A stretch of 64,000 nucleotides of DNA from Rheinheimera pacifica (GTDB lineage Bacteria; Pseudomonadota; Gammaproteobacteria; Enterobacterales; Alteromonadaceae), in contig NZ_FNXF01000009.1 in NCBI RefSeq assembly GCF_900108485.1, positions 62,001 through 126,000 of the forward strand, written 5' to 3'. The position numbers were made by a program, and so were the translations under genes. Below, in pieces: positions 17,951-26,614 of the stretch (within the stretch, counting starts at the first letter, position 1; every line of letters starts with the position of its first letter). The notes under the pieces are model-generated. The model saw only the letters and a program-made list of their open reading frames with translations, ran no database searches and was not told the DNA's origin.

Positions 17951-18991
17951 TTACTGCGCCGCGTGAAACAGCGGCGGGTTAACTTGATCTTTGATTGCAT
18001 CGGCCAATGCCAGCTCGTGCGCTTCGTCAGACACATCATGGCGCTGCTCCGGCTTAATACCCAGCTTGGCAAACAGCTGCATGTCGGCATCGGCTTCCGG
18101 GTTATCGGTAGTCAGCAGTTTATCGCCGTAGAAAATAGAGTTAGCACCGGCAAAGAAACACAGCGCCTGCATTTGCTCGTTCATACGTGAGCGGCCGGCC
18201 GATAAACGCACATGGCTTTGCGGCAATATAATGCGCGCCACCGCAATAGTGCGGATAAACTCAAAGGCGTCTAAATCGTCAACATTTTCCAGCGGCGTAC
18301 CGGCCACTTTTACCAGCATATTAATCGGCACACTCTCAGGGTGCTCAGGCAAATTAGCCAGTTGCATTAACAGCGCCGAGCGATCGTTAGCGCTCTCGCC
18401 CATACCCAAAATACCGCCACAGCATACTTTCATACCGGCATCGCGCACATGGCTTAGCGTATCTAACCGGTCCTGATAGGTACGGGTGGTAATAATTTCA
18501 CCGTAAAACTCCGGTGAGGTATCCAGGTTGTGGTTGTAGTAATCCAGCCCGGCACCGGCAAGGGTTTGCGCCTGTTCACCGGTTAACATGCCCAGTGTCA
18601 TACAGGTTTCCAGGCCCATGGCCTTTACGCCCTGCACCATTTCAATAATGTACGGCATATCGCGCTGCTTCGGGTTGGTCCAGGCGGCGCCCATACAAAA
18701 TCGGCTGGCGCCTTTGTCTTTCGCCGCTTTGGCCTGGGTTAATACCTTTTCCACTTCCAGCAGGCGTTCACGCTCCAGCCCGGTATTGTAGTGGCCGCTT
18801 TGCGGGCAGTATTTGCAGTCTTCTGCGCAGGCACCGGTTTTAATCGACAACAAGGTACTTACCTGTACTTCGTTTGGTTTAAAGTGCTGGCGGTGCACCG
18901 TTTGCGCCTGAAACAATAAATCGTTAAACGGCAGCGCATAAAGTGCATTGACTTGCGCGAGGGTCCAGTCGTGGCGGACAACAGCCTGCAT
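17951..18991 (-). CDS. bioB: Biotin synthase
   Basis: A 346-residue radical-SAM enzyme that inserts sulfur into dethiobiotin. The 4Fe-4S cluster cysteines are Cys55, Cys59 and Cys62 ([13 protein letters not shown]), and the auxiliary cluster motifs ([34 protein letters not shown]) are all present. It is the first gene of bioBFCD and divergent from bioA across a 106-bp gap that carries a promoter and a perfect 13-bp palindrome. Confidence 0.98.
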   Translation of the reverse strand: MQAVVRHDWTLAQVNALYALPFNDLLFQAQTVHRQHFKPNEVQVSTLLSIKTGACAEDCKYCPQSGHYNTGLERERLLEVEKVLTQAKAAKDKGASRFCMGAAWTNPKQRDMPYIIEMVQGVKAMGLETCMTLGMLTGEQAQTLAGAGLDYYNHNLDTSPEFYGEIITTRTYQDRLDTLSHVRDAGMKVCCGGILGMGESANDRSALLMQLANLPEHPESVPINMLVKVAGTPLENVDDLDAFEFIRTIAVARIILPQSHVRLSAGRSRMNEQMQALCFFAGANSIFYGDKLLTTDNPEADADMQLFAKLGIKPEQRHDVSDEAHELALADAIKDQVNPPLFHAAQ

Positions 18992-19032
18992 AAAAATCCC
19001 TGTTTAAATTGAGGTTAAAGGTGTTTTCGGCT

Positions 19033-19060
19033 AGTCTAACCGCCACCTTCGCGTTGTCAA
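19033..19060 (-). promoter_or_regulatory. Candidate bioBFCD promoter overlapped by a 13-bp palindrome
   Basis: On the minus strand, TTGACA (19060-19055) and TAGACT (19038-19033) are separated by 16 bp and lie about 40 bp upstream of the bioB ATG. The -35 box lies inside GCGTTG-T-CAACGC (19051-19063), a perfect palindrome that could be an operator acting on both divergent units. It does not look like the enterobacterial BirA operator. Confidence 0.5.
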
Positions 19061-19097
19061 CGCTGACCAGAATTAAAACTTTACTGCAGGTTAAATA

Positions 19098-20369
19098 ATG
19101 AGCATTGATTTGGCTTTTGATCGCACGCATATCTGGCACCCTTATACCTCCATGCAAAACCCTTTGCCGGTGTATCCGGTAGTGGCCGCTGAAGGCTGTG
19201 AGCTGGTGCTGGAAAATGGTCAGCGCTTAATTGATGGCACAGCATCCTGGTGGTCAGCCGTGCATGGTTATAACCACCCCGCCCTTAACGCTGCAGTAAC
19301 AGCGCAACTGGGCAAAATGGCGCATGTGATGTTTGGCGGTATTACCCATCAGCCAGCAGTTGAGCTGTGTAAACAGCTGCTGAGTATGGTGCCGCAAAAT
19401 TTAACCAAGGTGTTTTTGGCCGACAGCGGCTCTATCGCGGTAGAAGTGGCGATTAAAATGGCACTGCAGTACTGGCTGGCCAGTGAGACACCGCAAAAAC
19501 AAAAGCTGATTAGCCTGCGTAAGGGTTATCATGGCGACACCTTTGCCGCTATGGCGGTGTGCGATCCGGTCGATGGCATGCACGATATGTTCGCCGCCTT
19601 ACTGCCACAGCATTACTTTTTACCGGCACCGCAAAGCCGGTTTGACGGCGACTTTTTACAAAGCGATATTACCCCGCTGCAGCAACTGCTGGCAGAAAAA
19701 CACACTGAAATTGCCGCGCTAATTTTAGAGCCTATAGTGCAGGGTTACGGCGGTATGCGCTTTTATCACCCGGAGTTTTTACGCCGCGCCAGAACCTTGT
19801 GTGACGAATATAAAGTGCTGCTGATTGCCGATGAAATTGCTACCGGCTTTGGCCGCAGCGGCAAGTTGTTTGCCTGTGAGCATGCCGGCATAGCTCCGGA
19901 TATTATGTGCGTGGGTAAGGCACTCAGCGGTGGTTATATTACGCTGGCGGCCACACTGTGCACTGATGAAGTGGCGCGCGGTATCAGCGTAAGCCAGGCC
20001 GGCGGTTTAATGCACGGCCCTACTTTTATGGCCAACCCTCTGGCCTGTGCCGTAGCCCATGCCAGTTTAACGCTGATTGCAAAGGGTAATTGGCAGGCGC
20101 AGGTAGCAGCGATTGAAGCACAATTACAGCAGGAACTGGCCCCTTGCCGCCGCTCGCTCTCAGTAAAAGATGTGCGGGTATTAGGCGCTATAGGTGTGCT
20201 GGAAATGCACAACAAGGTAGATGTCGGCGCCCTGCAGCAGCAATTTGTTGAGCTGGGAGTATGGATCCGGCCGTTTAACAACCTGATTTACGTGATGCCA
20301 CCGTTTATTATTAGCAGCGAGCAACTGGGCAAACTTACCTCAGCCATGCGCAAGGTAACCGGAGTATAG
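19098..20369 (+). CDS. bioA: Adenosylmethionine-8-amino-7-oxononanoate aminotransferase
   Basis: A 423-residue class III PLP aminotransferase making DAPA from KAPA with SAM as amino donor. The N-terminal HIWHPYTSM signature is diagnostic of BioA, and the Schiff-base lysine is Lys274 (VGKALSGGY), the same number as in E. coli. It is monocistronic and divergent from bioBFCD, the classic gammaproteobacterial arrangement. Confidence 0.98.
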   Translation: MSIDLAFDRTHIWHPYTSMQNPLPVYPVVAAEGCELVLENGQRLIDGTASWWSAVHGYNHPALNAAVTAQLGKMAHVMFGGITHQPAVELCKQLLSMVPQNLTKVFLADSGSIAVEVAIKMALQYWLASETPQKQKLISLRKGYHGDTFAAMAVCDPVDGMHDMFAALLPQHYFLPAPQSRFDGDFLQSDITPLQQLLAEKHTEIAALILEPIVQGYGGMRFYHPEFLRRARTLCDEYKVLLIADEIATGFGRSGKLFACEHAGIAPDIMCVGKALSGGYITLAATLCTDEVARGISVSQAGGLMHGPTFMANPLACAVAHASLTLIAKGNWQAQVAAIEAQLQQELAPCRRSLSVKDVRVLGAIGVLEMHNKVDVGALQQQFVELGVWIRPFNNLIYVMPPFIISSEQLGKLTSAMRKVTGV

Positions 20370-20383
20370 AGCAGTCAATACTT

Positions 20384-20411
20384 ACAACTAAAAACTCACA
20401 ACTTAAAACTC
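20384..20411. repeat. 14-bp tandem duplication
   Basis: ACAACTAAAAACTC (20384-20397) is followed directly by ACAACTTAAAACTC (20398-20411), between the ends of bioA and the next convergent gene. No terminator is visible in this short gap. Confidence 0.7.
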
Positions 20412-20416
20412 AAAGC

Positions 20417-20791
20417 TTAGACCTGCCGATACAGGTACAGCAGCAAACCAATGCTGCTAAGCAGCAATATAACAATATTAAAATGCAGGTGATCGCCACG
20501 ACGGCGCAAACGCAACCGGTTTAGCAGTAAACTCAAACCACTGACCAATGCCACCGCCCACAGCAGGTATTGCAGATAAACGGTTAACTGCGGGTGCCAG
20601 TCACTGCGAATTTCTATACCCCAGTAACGCACCAGCCCGGTATCCAGCTCCGGGCTGGCATAATGCGCTACCACCATGCCGGCAATAAATAGTATCCAGC
20701 CCAATACTGCCAGCCAGCCAAAAGCCCGGCACAGTATATCCGGCCCCTGGCGGCGCTCATATTTTTCTGACTTTTCCTGCTCTGTAATCAA
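20417..20791 (-). CDS. Small multi-pass membrane protein, unknown function
   Basis: A 124-residue protein with a short charged N-terminus (EQEKSEKYERRQGP) and three predicted transmembrane helices, about 22-44, 70-90 and 104-121, separated by an arginine-rich loop (NRLRLRRRGDH). The start appears to be TTG at 20791. I recognise no named domain. It is divergent from asnS and convergent with bioA; neither neighbour suggests a role. The reading frame, charge distribution and TM pattern suggest a real gene. Confidence 0.65.
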   Translation of the reverse strand: MITEQEKSEKYERRQGPDILCRAFGWLAVLGWILFIAGMVVAHYASPELDTGLVRYWGIEIRSDWHPQLTVYLQYLLWAVALVSGLSLLLNRLRLRRRGDHLHFNIVILLLSSIGLLLYLYRQV

Positions 20792-20892
20792 TTTTAAAGT
20801 CCTGATAACTTTTACTTGTGTTGTGCGTTTGGCTCAGTATCATTACAGGCTTTACGCAGTTTGCTAAGTTTACACCCTCTGGAGTTTGTTGC

Positions 20893-22293
20893 ATGACGCA
20901 TGCCGTTATTAAAGATGTTTTAGCTGGTCGCTATGCCGTTGGTGAGTCTATCACCGTTAAAGGCTGGATCCGCACACGCCGCGATTCAAAAGCAGGTATT
21001 TCCTTTTTAGCTATTCATGATGGCAGCTGCTTTGATGCGGTGCAGGCCGTAGCCCCTTCAGATTTACCTAATTACGAAGCTGAAGTAAAGCGCCTGACAA
21101 CGTCATGCTCTGTAGCCGTTACTGGTACTGTGGCACGTTCTGAAGGCCAGGGCCAGGCATTTGAACTGCAAGCAGCTGCGGTTGAGGTATTAGGCTGGGT
21201 AGAAAACCCGGACACCTACCCGATGGCACCCAAGCGCCACAGCATGGAATACCTGCGTGAACACGCCCACCTGCGCGCACGCACCAACATTATGGGTGCC
21301 GTTACCCGTGTGCGGCATTGTTTAGCCCAGGCGGTACACCGCTTTTTCCATGAGCAGGGTTATTACTGGATCAGCACGCCAATTATTACCGGCTCAGACG
21401 CTGAAGGCGCCGGTGAAATGTTCCGTATCAGTACGCTGGACCTGGAAAACCTGCCGCGTACAGACAAAGGCAATATTGATTACAGCAAAGATTTCTTCGG
21501 TAAAGAAACCTTCTTAACCGTATCCGGCCAGTTAAACGGCGAAACCTATGCCTGCGCCATGTCAAAAATTTACACCTTTGGCCCAACCTTCCGTGCCGAG
21601 AACTCCAACACCAGCCGCCACTTAGCGGAATTCTGGATGATTGAGCCAGAGGTCGCCTTTGCTGAGTTAAAAGACATCGCCCAGCTGGCAGAAGATATGC
21701 TGAAGTACGTCTGTAAAGCCGTACTGACCGAGCGCGCCGATGATATGGCATTTTTTGCCGAGCGTATCGACCCGACAGCAGTAACCCGTTTACAGCAGCT
21801 GGTTGATTCGTCTTTTGTGCGGATGGATTACACCGATGCTATCGAAATTTTAAAAACCTGCGGTAAGAAATTCGAATACCCTGTGGAATGGGGTGTCGAT
21901 TTGCAATCTGAACACGAGCGCTACCTGGCTGAAGAGCACATCGGCGCGCCGATCATTATGCAAAACTACCCGAAAGACATTAAAGCCTTTTATATGCGCT
22001 TAAATGACGACGGCAAAACCGTAGCGGCGATGGACGTACTGGCCCCCGGTATTGGTGAAATTATCGGTGGCAGCCAGCGTGAAGAACGCCTGGAAGAGTT
22101 TGATAAGCGTTTAGCTGAAATGGGTCTGGATAAAGAAGACTACAGCTGGTATCGCGACCTGCGCCGCTACGGCACAGTGCCACACGCCGGCTTTGGTTTA
22201 GGCTTTGAGCGTTTAGTGTCATACGTTACCGGTGTAGGTAACGTGCGCGACGTTATCGCCTTCCCGCGTACACCGGGCAACGCTGAGTTTTAA
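20893..22293 (+). CDS. asnS: Asparaginyl-tRNA synthetase
   Basis: A 466-residue class IIb aminoacyl-tRNA synthetase, the same length as the E. coli enzyme. It has an N-terminal OB-fold anticodon-binding domain (about 1-110, [12 protein letters not shown]) and a catalytic domain with motif 2 ([20 protein letters not shown]) and motif 3 ([15 protein letters not shown]). The ATG at 20893 gives the usual [10 protein letters not shown] start; the open frame upstream to 20818 is not conserved. It is a single gene with its own terminator. Confidence 0.98.
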   Translation: MTHAVIKDVLAGRYAVGESITVKGWIRTRRDSKAGISFLAIHDGSCFDAVQAVAPSDLPNYEAEVKRLTTSCSVAVTGTVARSEGQGQAFELQAAAVEVLGWVENPDTYPMAPKRHSMEYLREHAHLRARTNIMGAVTRVRHCLAQAVHRFFHEQGYYWISTPIITGSDAEGAGEMFRISTLDLENLPRTDKGNIDYSKDFFGKETFLTVSGQLNGETYACAMSKIYTFGPTFRAENSNTSRHLAEFWMIEPEVAFAELKDIAQLAEDMLKYVCKAVLTERADDMAFFAERIDPTAVTRLQQLVDSSFVRMDYTDAIEILKTCGKKFEYPVEWGVDLQSEHERYLAEEHIGAPIIMQNYPKDIKAFYMRLNDDGKTVAAMDVLAPGIGEIIGGSQREERLEEFDKRLAEMGLDKEDYSWYRDLRRYGTVPHAGFGLGFERLVSYVTGVGNVRDVIAFPRTPGNAEF

Positions 22294-22310
22294 TAACTCC
22301 CACAATACAC

Positions 22311-22338
22311 AAAAGGCGCTTTAAACAGCGCCTTTTTT
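22311..22338 (+). terminator. Rho-independent terminator of asnS
   Basis: AAGGCGCT-TTAAAC-AGCGCCTT, a perfect 8-bp stem followed by TTTT, 20 bp past the asnS stop. Confidence 0.92.
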
Positions 22339-22377
22339 ATTGCCCAAAGCAAAGGTTATTCAGTTAGCTACTTTTGT

Positions 22378-22689
22378 TTAACCATACAAAACAGAAACTA
22401 CCTTTTCTTGCGGGTTAAATTCTATATCGCAGCTAAGCAAGTGAAAATGCAGCACGCTACTGTGACTAACGCGTTTACCCTGCGGCAGGTTTTCCACTTT
22501 GTATTCCGACAAATTAACCGTGTTTAATTGCCGTATTACACTTGAGTAAGCGGTTCCTTTACTAACATTGCCGCAAAGATAATAAATTTCTTTTCGCGCT
22601 TCGTTTGCGTAGAAGCCGAAAACCAGTAAGCCCAAAATGCTGATTGCTGCAGCAATAAATTTTAGTTTAAGCATAATCCTGCTGTTCAT
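22378..22689 (-). CDS. Small membrane-anchored hypothetical protein
   Basis: A protein of 98-103 residues with one N-terminal hydrophobic segment (KFIAAAISILGLLVFGFYA) that could be a signal anchor, then a soluble domain with two cysteines (YLCGNV, LLSCDIEF). Two starts are possible; ATG at 22674 has AGGA a few bases upstream and may be the better one. I recognise no family. The gene ends at the left edge of the accessory region: the first flanking repeat begins 19 bp upstream of its start. It could therefore be either a core gene or part of the acquired segment. Confidence 0.6.
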   Translation of the reverse strand: MNSRIMLKLKFIAAAISILGLLVFGFYANEARKEIYYLCGNVSKGTAYSSVIRQLNTVNLSEYKVENLPQGKRVSHSSVLHFHLLSCDIEFNPQEKVVSVLYG

Positions 22690-22707
22690 TACAAAATGTA
22701 TTACCGT

Positions 22708-22787
22708 GTCAGATAAAAATTAAACATGATATTTTTCGCCCTTTTAATCTTTATCTGACCCTTTTATTTCTTTTCATTATGATCCCA
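22708..22787. repeat. Palindromic flanking repeat, left copy
   Basis: GTCAGATAAAAATTAAA (22708-22724) pairs with TTTTAATCTTTATCTGAC (22742-22759) as an almost perfect stem, with a loop of about 17 bp. The same sequence recurs in the same orientation at 27652-27730, and similarity extends about 25 bp past the right arm. The GGGTCAGA...TCTGACCC type of palindrome is reminiscent of sequences around REP-associated tyrosine transposases (from memory), but no transposase is present here. Confidence 0.85.
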
Positions 22788-22806
22788 TTTATTCAAGAGC
22801 GGGAGT

Positions 22807-24411
22807 TCACCTGTGGCTGCGCGAGTAGTTCTGATAAGCCACTGACGATTTCAGCATGTAGACACGTCCCTCGACTACAAATCCGTCAAGTTCATGTTGC
22901 AACGTGTAAGCCGACATATCGGACATCTTGTTTATGAAGCCCTTACTTTTGAAGTTCAGAGACGTATTGCACAGTACTCCATAACCTGTTTGCTCTTTGA
23001 AGGCAGTCAGTAACTCAAACAAAGTAAGATTGCTCACTGTGGACACTGTTTGAATACGCGCAGTCCCGTTAACATGGGTCACCGCTGCAAGTACGTCAGT
23101 GGTGGCCTGATAGGTGTAAAGCATGAATGGGCTAGGTTGGCTGCATCCAAACCATTTTTTTGCCTCCTCCTCCAAGCAAACGGGAGCGATTGGACGAAAC
23201 TGTTCCCGCTGCTTGATGATGTTCAGCCGCTCTCTGGTGCTGGCGTTAAAAGGCGCAGCCAAGATGGAACGATTACCGAGCGCGCGTGGCCCGATCTCGT
23301 AGCGGCCGCTTACCCACCCTAAGATCAAGTCGCCGGCAAGCATTGCGGCTACAGTGGCATTACTCGCTTCCCACTCATCGAATAGGGAGCTATCGACGGG
23401 TTCGTCAAAGATAAATTGCAAACCAGAGTAGACATCCCACTTTATCTTTGGGTCGCCGGTAAAATGAAACTGCGCGTCGATGGCTGTACCAATCGCTGAA
23501 CCTGAATCGTTAGCGACTGGGGGGACGAACACATCGCTGAATAATCCAGAATCTTTCCATTTAGTGTTCCAATCGCAATTAAGCCCGCATCCCCCCACTA
23601 TTAATAATGGCATACCCCGTTTCAGACTCATCTCAGCAAACCGGTGGAAACGGTCGAACAGGCGATTGCTGAAGATGCCAGCAAAGTTGCAGAACTCCGG
23701 ATCCTCCACTCCCACATTGTAATGCCGAGACCCTTTAAAGGCTTCACAGTCGCGGGGCTTAAGATGCTCGCAATCTTGCAACAAGAAAGACATGATTGCC
23801 TCTTCCTCAGCCGTTGGCTGGCTTCTTTTCGAGAAAGAAGCCAGCGCCATAAGCTTCCCGGCGTCAGACAACCTGGAGAATTCAGCGGTACTTTTGTCGA
23901 AGGTAGGATCTGCTAGTGCGTAGAGCATGGCATAGCGATGGCCAGGCTCCGGCATCACATCGGCCACCTTCGTCACATTCAATTCCGGATCGATCTCGTA
24001 GAACGCTCCAATAACGCCCTCCCAGAGCAACGCATAACATGGGGTGCCCTTCGCTAGACTAGACATCCCAAACGCACATAGAAGGTGCGAGCGCTCGTGG
24101 GATGATGAGAAGAAGTCAATGGTCTTTCCCAATAACTGCTTCTTGCTGACAATCATCTGGCCGTGATCGCTGCCGCGATATTCCGCCACCTTTTCCCCTC
24201 CTTGCGGAGAGTCACCAGGCCACCATCCTCCTTTACAGAGCACGTCGGGAATGTCATGAAGCTCGGCAAGGGCGTCGAATGTATCCGGAATAGATAGTGA
24301 AGAATGTCGGTATTTCGAACTCTTCTCGGCCTCGATAGAGAACACCAAACGCCCGTTCTCAATATATGCAAATGCGCCATCATGGCCTGGGTTGTATGAG
24401 AGTATCTTCAT
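22807..24411 (-). CDS. NodU/CmcH-family O-carbamoyltransferase
   Basis: A 534-residue enzyme of the NodU/CmcH/TobZ family, which moves a carbamoyl group from carbamoyl phosphate through carbamoyl-AMP to a hydroxyl group of a sugar or antibiotic. The N-terminal Kae1-like domain starts ILSYNPGHDGAFAYIENG and includes the histidine-bearing SSHERSHLLCAFG segment. The C-terminal domain has the hallmark GRYEIGPRALGNRSILA motif, REQFRPIAP and LCNTSLNFKSKGF. I chose the ATG at 24411, after GGAG in the upstream gene; it overlaps that gene by 32 bp. The upstream genes encode a glycosyltransferase and a GT25/sulfotransferase/GH16 fusion, so the acceptor is probably a glycan. The operon's codons (more AAG, GAG, CTC) look unlike those of the flanking core genes. 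Confidence 0.9.
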   Translation of the reverse strand: MKILSYNPGHDGAFAYIENGRLVFSIEAEKSSKYRHSSLSIPDTFDALAELHDIPDVLCKGGWWPGDSPQGGEKVAEYRGSDHGQMIVSKKQLLGKTIDFFSSSHERSHLLCAFGMSSLAKGTPCYALLWEGVIGAFYEIDPELNVTKVADVMPEPGHRYAMLYALADPTFDKSTAEFSRLSDAGKLMALASFSKRSQPTAEEEAIMSFLLQDCEHLKPRDCEAFKGSRHYNVGVEDPEFCNFAGIFSNRLFDRFHRFAEMSLKRGMPLLIVGGCGLNCDWNTKWKDSGLFSDVFVPPVANDSGSAIGTAIDAQFHFTGDPKIKWDVYSGLQFIFDEPVDSSLFDEWEASNATVAAMLAGDLILGWVSGRYEIGPRALGNRSILAAPFNASTRERLNIIKQREQFRPIAPVCLEEEAKKWFGCSQPSPFMLYTYQATTDVLAAVTHVNGTARIQTVSTVSNLTLFELLTAFKEQTGYGVLCNTSLNFKSKGFINKMSDMSAYTLQHELDGFVVEGRVYMLKSSVAYQNYSRSHR

Positions 24412-26614
24412 CTTGAACTCCGTTGATAACTGGCCCGTCCAAGTTATAGAGCCCCCTGGATTTCTGTTGGTGTACTGATGCTCTGTGCGCAAGCGCGCGA
24501 ATCGACTGTACATTTGCCACTGTCGGTAGCCGACGGGTATTGAGGCGCCCTGCGAGTTGAGAGGATCGAGTAGGCCACGTGTTGAAGTGCAGTTTCATCG
24601 GCAAATGGGGAATCGGGGTTGGATCCCAAAGCACACGTCGATGGACCAGGAGATCATCCACAAACCATCGAATCTCCCACGGTGTCCATTCAATAGCATA
24701 CCGATGCATACCTTTCGAAGCGTCGAAGCCCAATTCTATGTAGCTAGGAGCGCCCCGATAGCCGTAGTCGAACTTTGCGCCTTCCCCGCCTGGGTTGTAG
24801 AAGACATTTACAAGAAGGCGATTTGGCAAGTTACCGGCAATCTCGATGTCAATCTCCTGATGCGGAGAGTTACGGTGAAGAAAGAATCCAGTGACGATAC
24901 CTGGTACGTTGGACGCTTGGAAGGTTGATTCGAACCTCCCAAACAGGTAGTCGGCATGGCTAGTTAGCGCGCCTGCACTGTATTGTCGAGCGCCCAACTC
25001 TTCCCGTCGGACGTGAATAGTCGCTCCTCCATCTTCGTCAAATTCAATGTTCTGGGGGCGGAACAACGCTAAATTACCGGTGAATGTGTCTGACCGAGCA
25101 AACCAATACAGCGGGTCGAGCCTCCCAGAGGCATCTACCCAATCGTCCTCGCCCACCAGCGGGTGCGGTACAACTCGAATACCTGACCACGCGCGGTGAC
25201 TTGACTCAACAACCCAAGGAGATCGATCCCGCTTGGCTATCACACTTTTCTGGGTGAAGGCAGATTGGCTAGGCGTTTCCCCGATATGTCGTTGGCCCAG
25301 ATCGTCCAGTTTGGGGAATGAGCACAAAGGTGGCGCGCACCGGAGATGCTCACAGAGAGTCCGCCAGACATTGACATCGTCGCAATCAAGCACGATGACG
25401 TCCGCCCCCTCGAGGTCATCTAGAACGCCGCGAGCAGTTTGCCCGGCAGCGTCGGTTGTTAAGATGAACTTGGCATGGGGGTAACTATGTCGAAGATCCC
25501 CTATCATCAACTCGATGCATCCAATATTGACATACGCATTGAACACCCTATCAACATTACCCTCGCGAAGCCTTTTCAACTCTTCGCTCGGCAAATCCTT
25601 TAAATCGCTGCAGCATCGGTAACCAAGCATCAACAGTGCCATCCCGATGGATGACTGTCCCGAGTTGGACGGGCCAAACGCAAAGACAGGGAACTGCGTC
25701 GGACGAGAGTTGAACAATGCTGCCCCTTCGCTGTTGATCGCGCCAATCGTAGATAGGGCCGGAAGAATCGAGTACGAATTTGTTGAGGTTGTGTCTGTCC
25801 TTTGAAGGACTATGCTACGCTTAGTTGCGTACACGTCTAGAGCGCGGAACTGATGGTTTATCCAAAGATCAACCGGGCCGCGACACGGCAACATGCTAAG
25901 AAGTTTCTCGGCTCCCTTTTTGGAAAGGATGTATCCAGACAAAAACCACAGTCCACGCTCCGGCCGGAAAACATAGTTCGACACCTGCAACTTTGGAGCG
26001 CCATGTTTCACCTCCAAATAAGAAACGTAAAGAACGTCGAAGCTGCTTTGTTGATCATCGGCCTTGAAGTTCTTCCAAGCCTGGTCTAGATGGCGTGCGA
26101 AACGGGGATGAAACCAGACGTCATCCTCTAAAATAAGGGCATACTCTTGCGCCCCCTGCGCAACTCGTTTCCAGACCTCAATATGCGATTTGGCAACAGC
26201 CACCTCCGCCCTACTCATTCGGATTGGTGCGTCAAGCTCATAACTCGTCGGAAGAGTCCGAGGCTGAGGCTCAACAAATAGTTGATCCGCCAATGTGTAG
26301 TAAGGATCTACCTCTGAGTCTTTGGATGGGTCCTGCAAAAAACATCTCGCATCCACAGCAACGTGACGTTCTGTGAGGCTGAGAAGATCATTACCAAATC
26401 TATCCCTTATGCATCCTAGCTCCTGCTTCACGCGAGACCACCGACCTGGCTCACGATCGAGATTGATCACGTATATCTTTTCAATTGTCCGCGCCGCCGG
26501 GATCTGCTGAGCCCCAAATGCGATGGACGTCTGCATAGGAAGGAGCCTGCGAAGGCCGTGCCCTAGACGAAATGCCCAACGAAGAACGGCAAGGTATGGG
26601 CGTGCCGGATTCAT
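24380..26614 (-). CDS. Tri-modular GT25 glycosyltransferase - sulfotransferase-like - GH16 glycosidase fusion
   Basis: A 744-residue protein that joins three carbohydrate-active modules. Residues about 45-285 are GT25 (IYVINLDREPGRW, then SRAEVAVAKSHIEVW and the acidic motif LILEDDVWF). Residues about 308-445 look like a PAPS-dependent sulfotransferase of the Sulfotransfer_4 type: an N-terminal loop VFAFGPSNSGQSSIG, a KFILTT strand, and a C-terminal VIVLDCDDVNVWRTLCEHL segment. The usual G-x-x-R/K-x-G-T-T loop is altered, so activity is uncertain. Residues about 505-720 are GH16, with the catalytic EIDIE (Glu587, Asp589, Glu591) and later YAIEW and WFVDD strands. No signal peptide or membrane helix is seen. 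The start is ATG at 26614, in an ATGA overlap with the upstream gene. I know of no named protein with this architecture. Confidence 0.82.
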   Translation of the reverse strand: MNPARPYLAVLRWAFRLGHGLRRLLPMQTSIAFGAQQIPAARTIEKIYVINLDREPGRWSRVKQELGCIRDRFGNDLLSLTERHVAVDARCFLQDPSKDSEVDPYYTLADQLFVEPQPRTLPTSYELDAPIRMSRAEVAVAKSHIEVWKRVAQGAQEYALILEDDVWFHPRFARHLDQAWKNFKADDQQSSFDVLYVSYLEVKHGAPKLQVSNYVFRPERGLWFLSGYILSKKGAEKLLSMLPCRGPVDLWINHQFRALDVYATKRSIVLQRTDTTSTNSYSILPALSTIGAINSEGAALFNSRPTQFPVFAFGPSNSGQSSIGMALLMLGYRCCSDLKDLPSEELKRLREGNVDRVFNAYVNIGCIELMIGDLRHSYPHAKFILTTDAAGQTARGVLDDLEGADVIVLDCDDVNVWRTLCEHLRCAPPLCSFPKLDDLGQRHIGETPSQSAFTQKSVIAKRDRSPWVVESSHRAWSGIRVVPHPLVGEDDWVDASGRLDPLYWFARSDTFTGNLALFRPQNIEFDEDGGATIHVRREELGARQYSAGALTSHADYLFGRFESTFQASNVPGIVTGFFLHRNSPHQEIDIEIAGNLPNRLLVNVFYNPGGEGAKFDYGYRGAPSYIELGFDASKGMHRYAIEWTPWEIRWFVDDLLVHRRVLWDPTPIPHLPMKLHFNTWPTRSSQLAGRLNTRRLPTVANVQSIRALAHRASVHQQKSRGLYNLDGPVINGVQDEDTLIQPRP

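Noticed and set aside
18992-19097. Classic BirA operator between bioB and bioA
   Set aside because: I looked for TTGTAAACC and GGTTTACAA half-sites at the right spacing and found only distant partial matches in the wrong arrangement.
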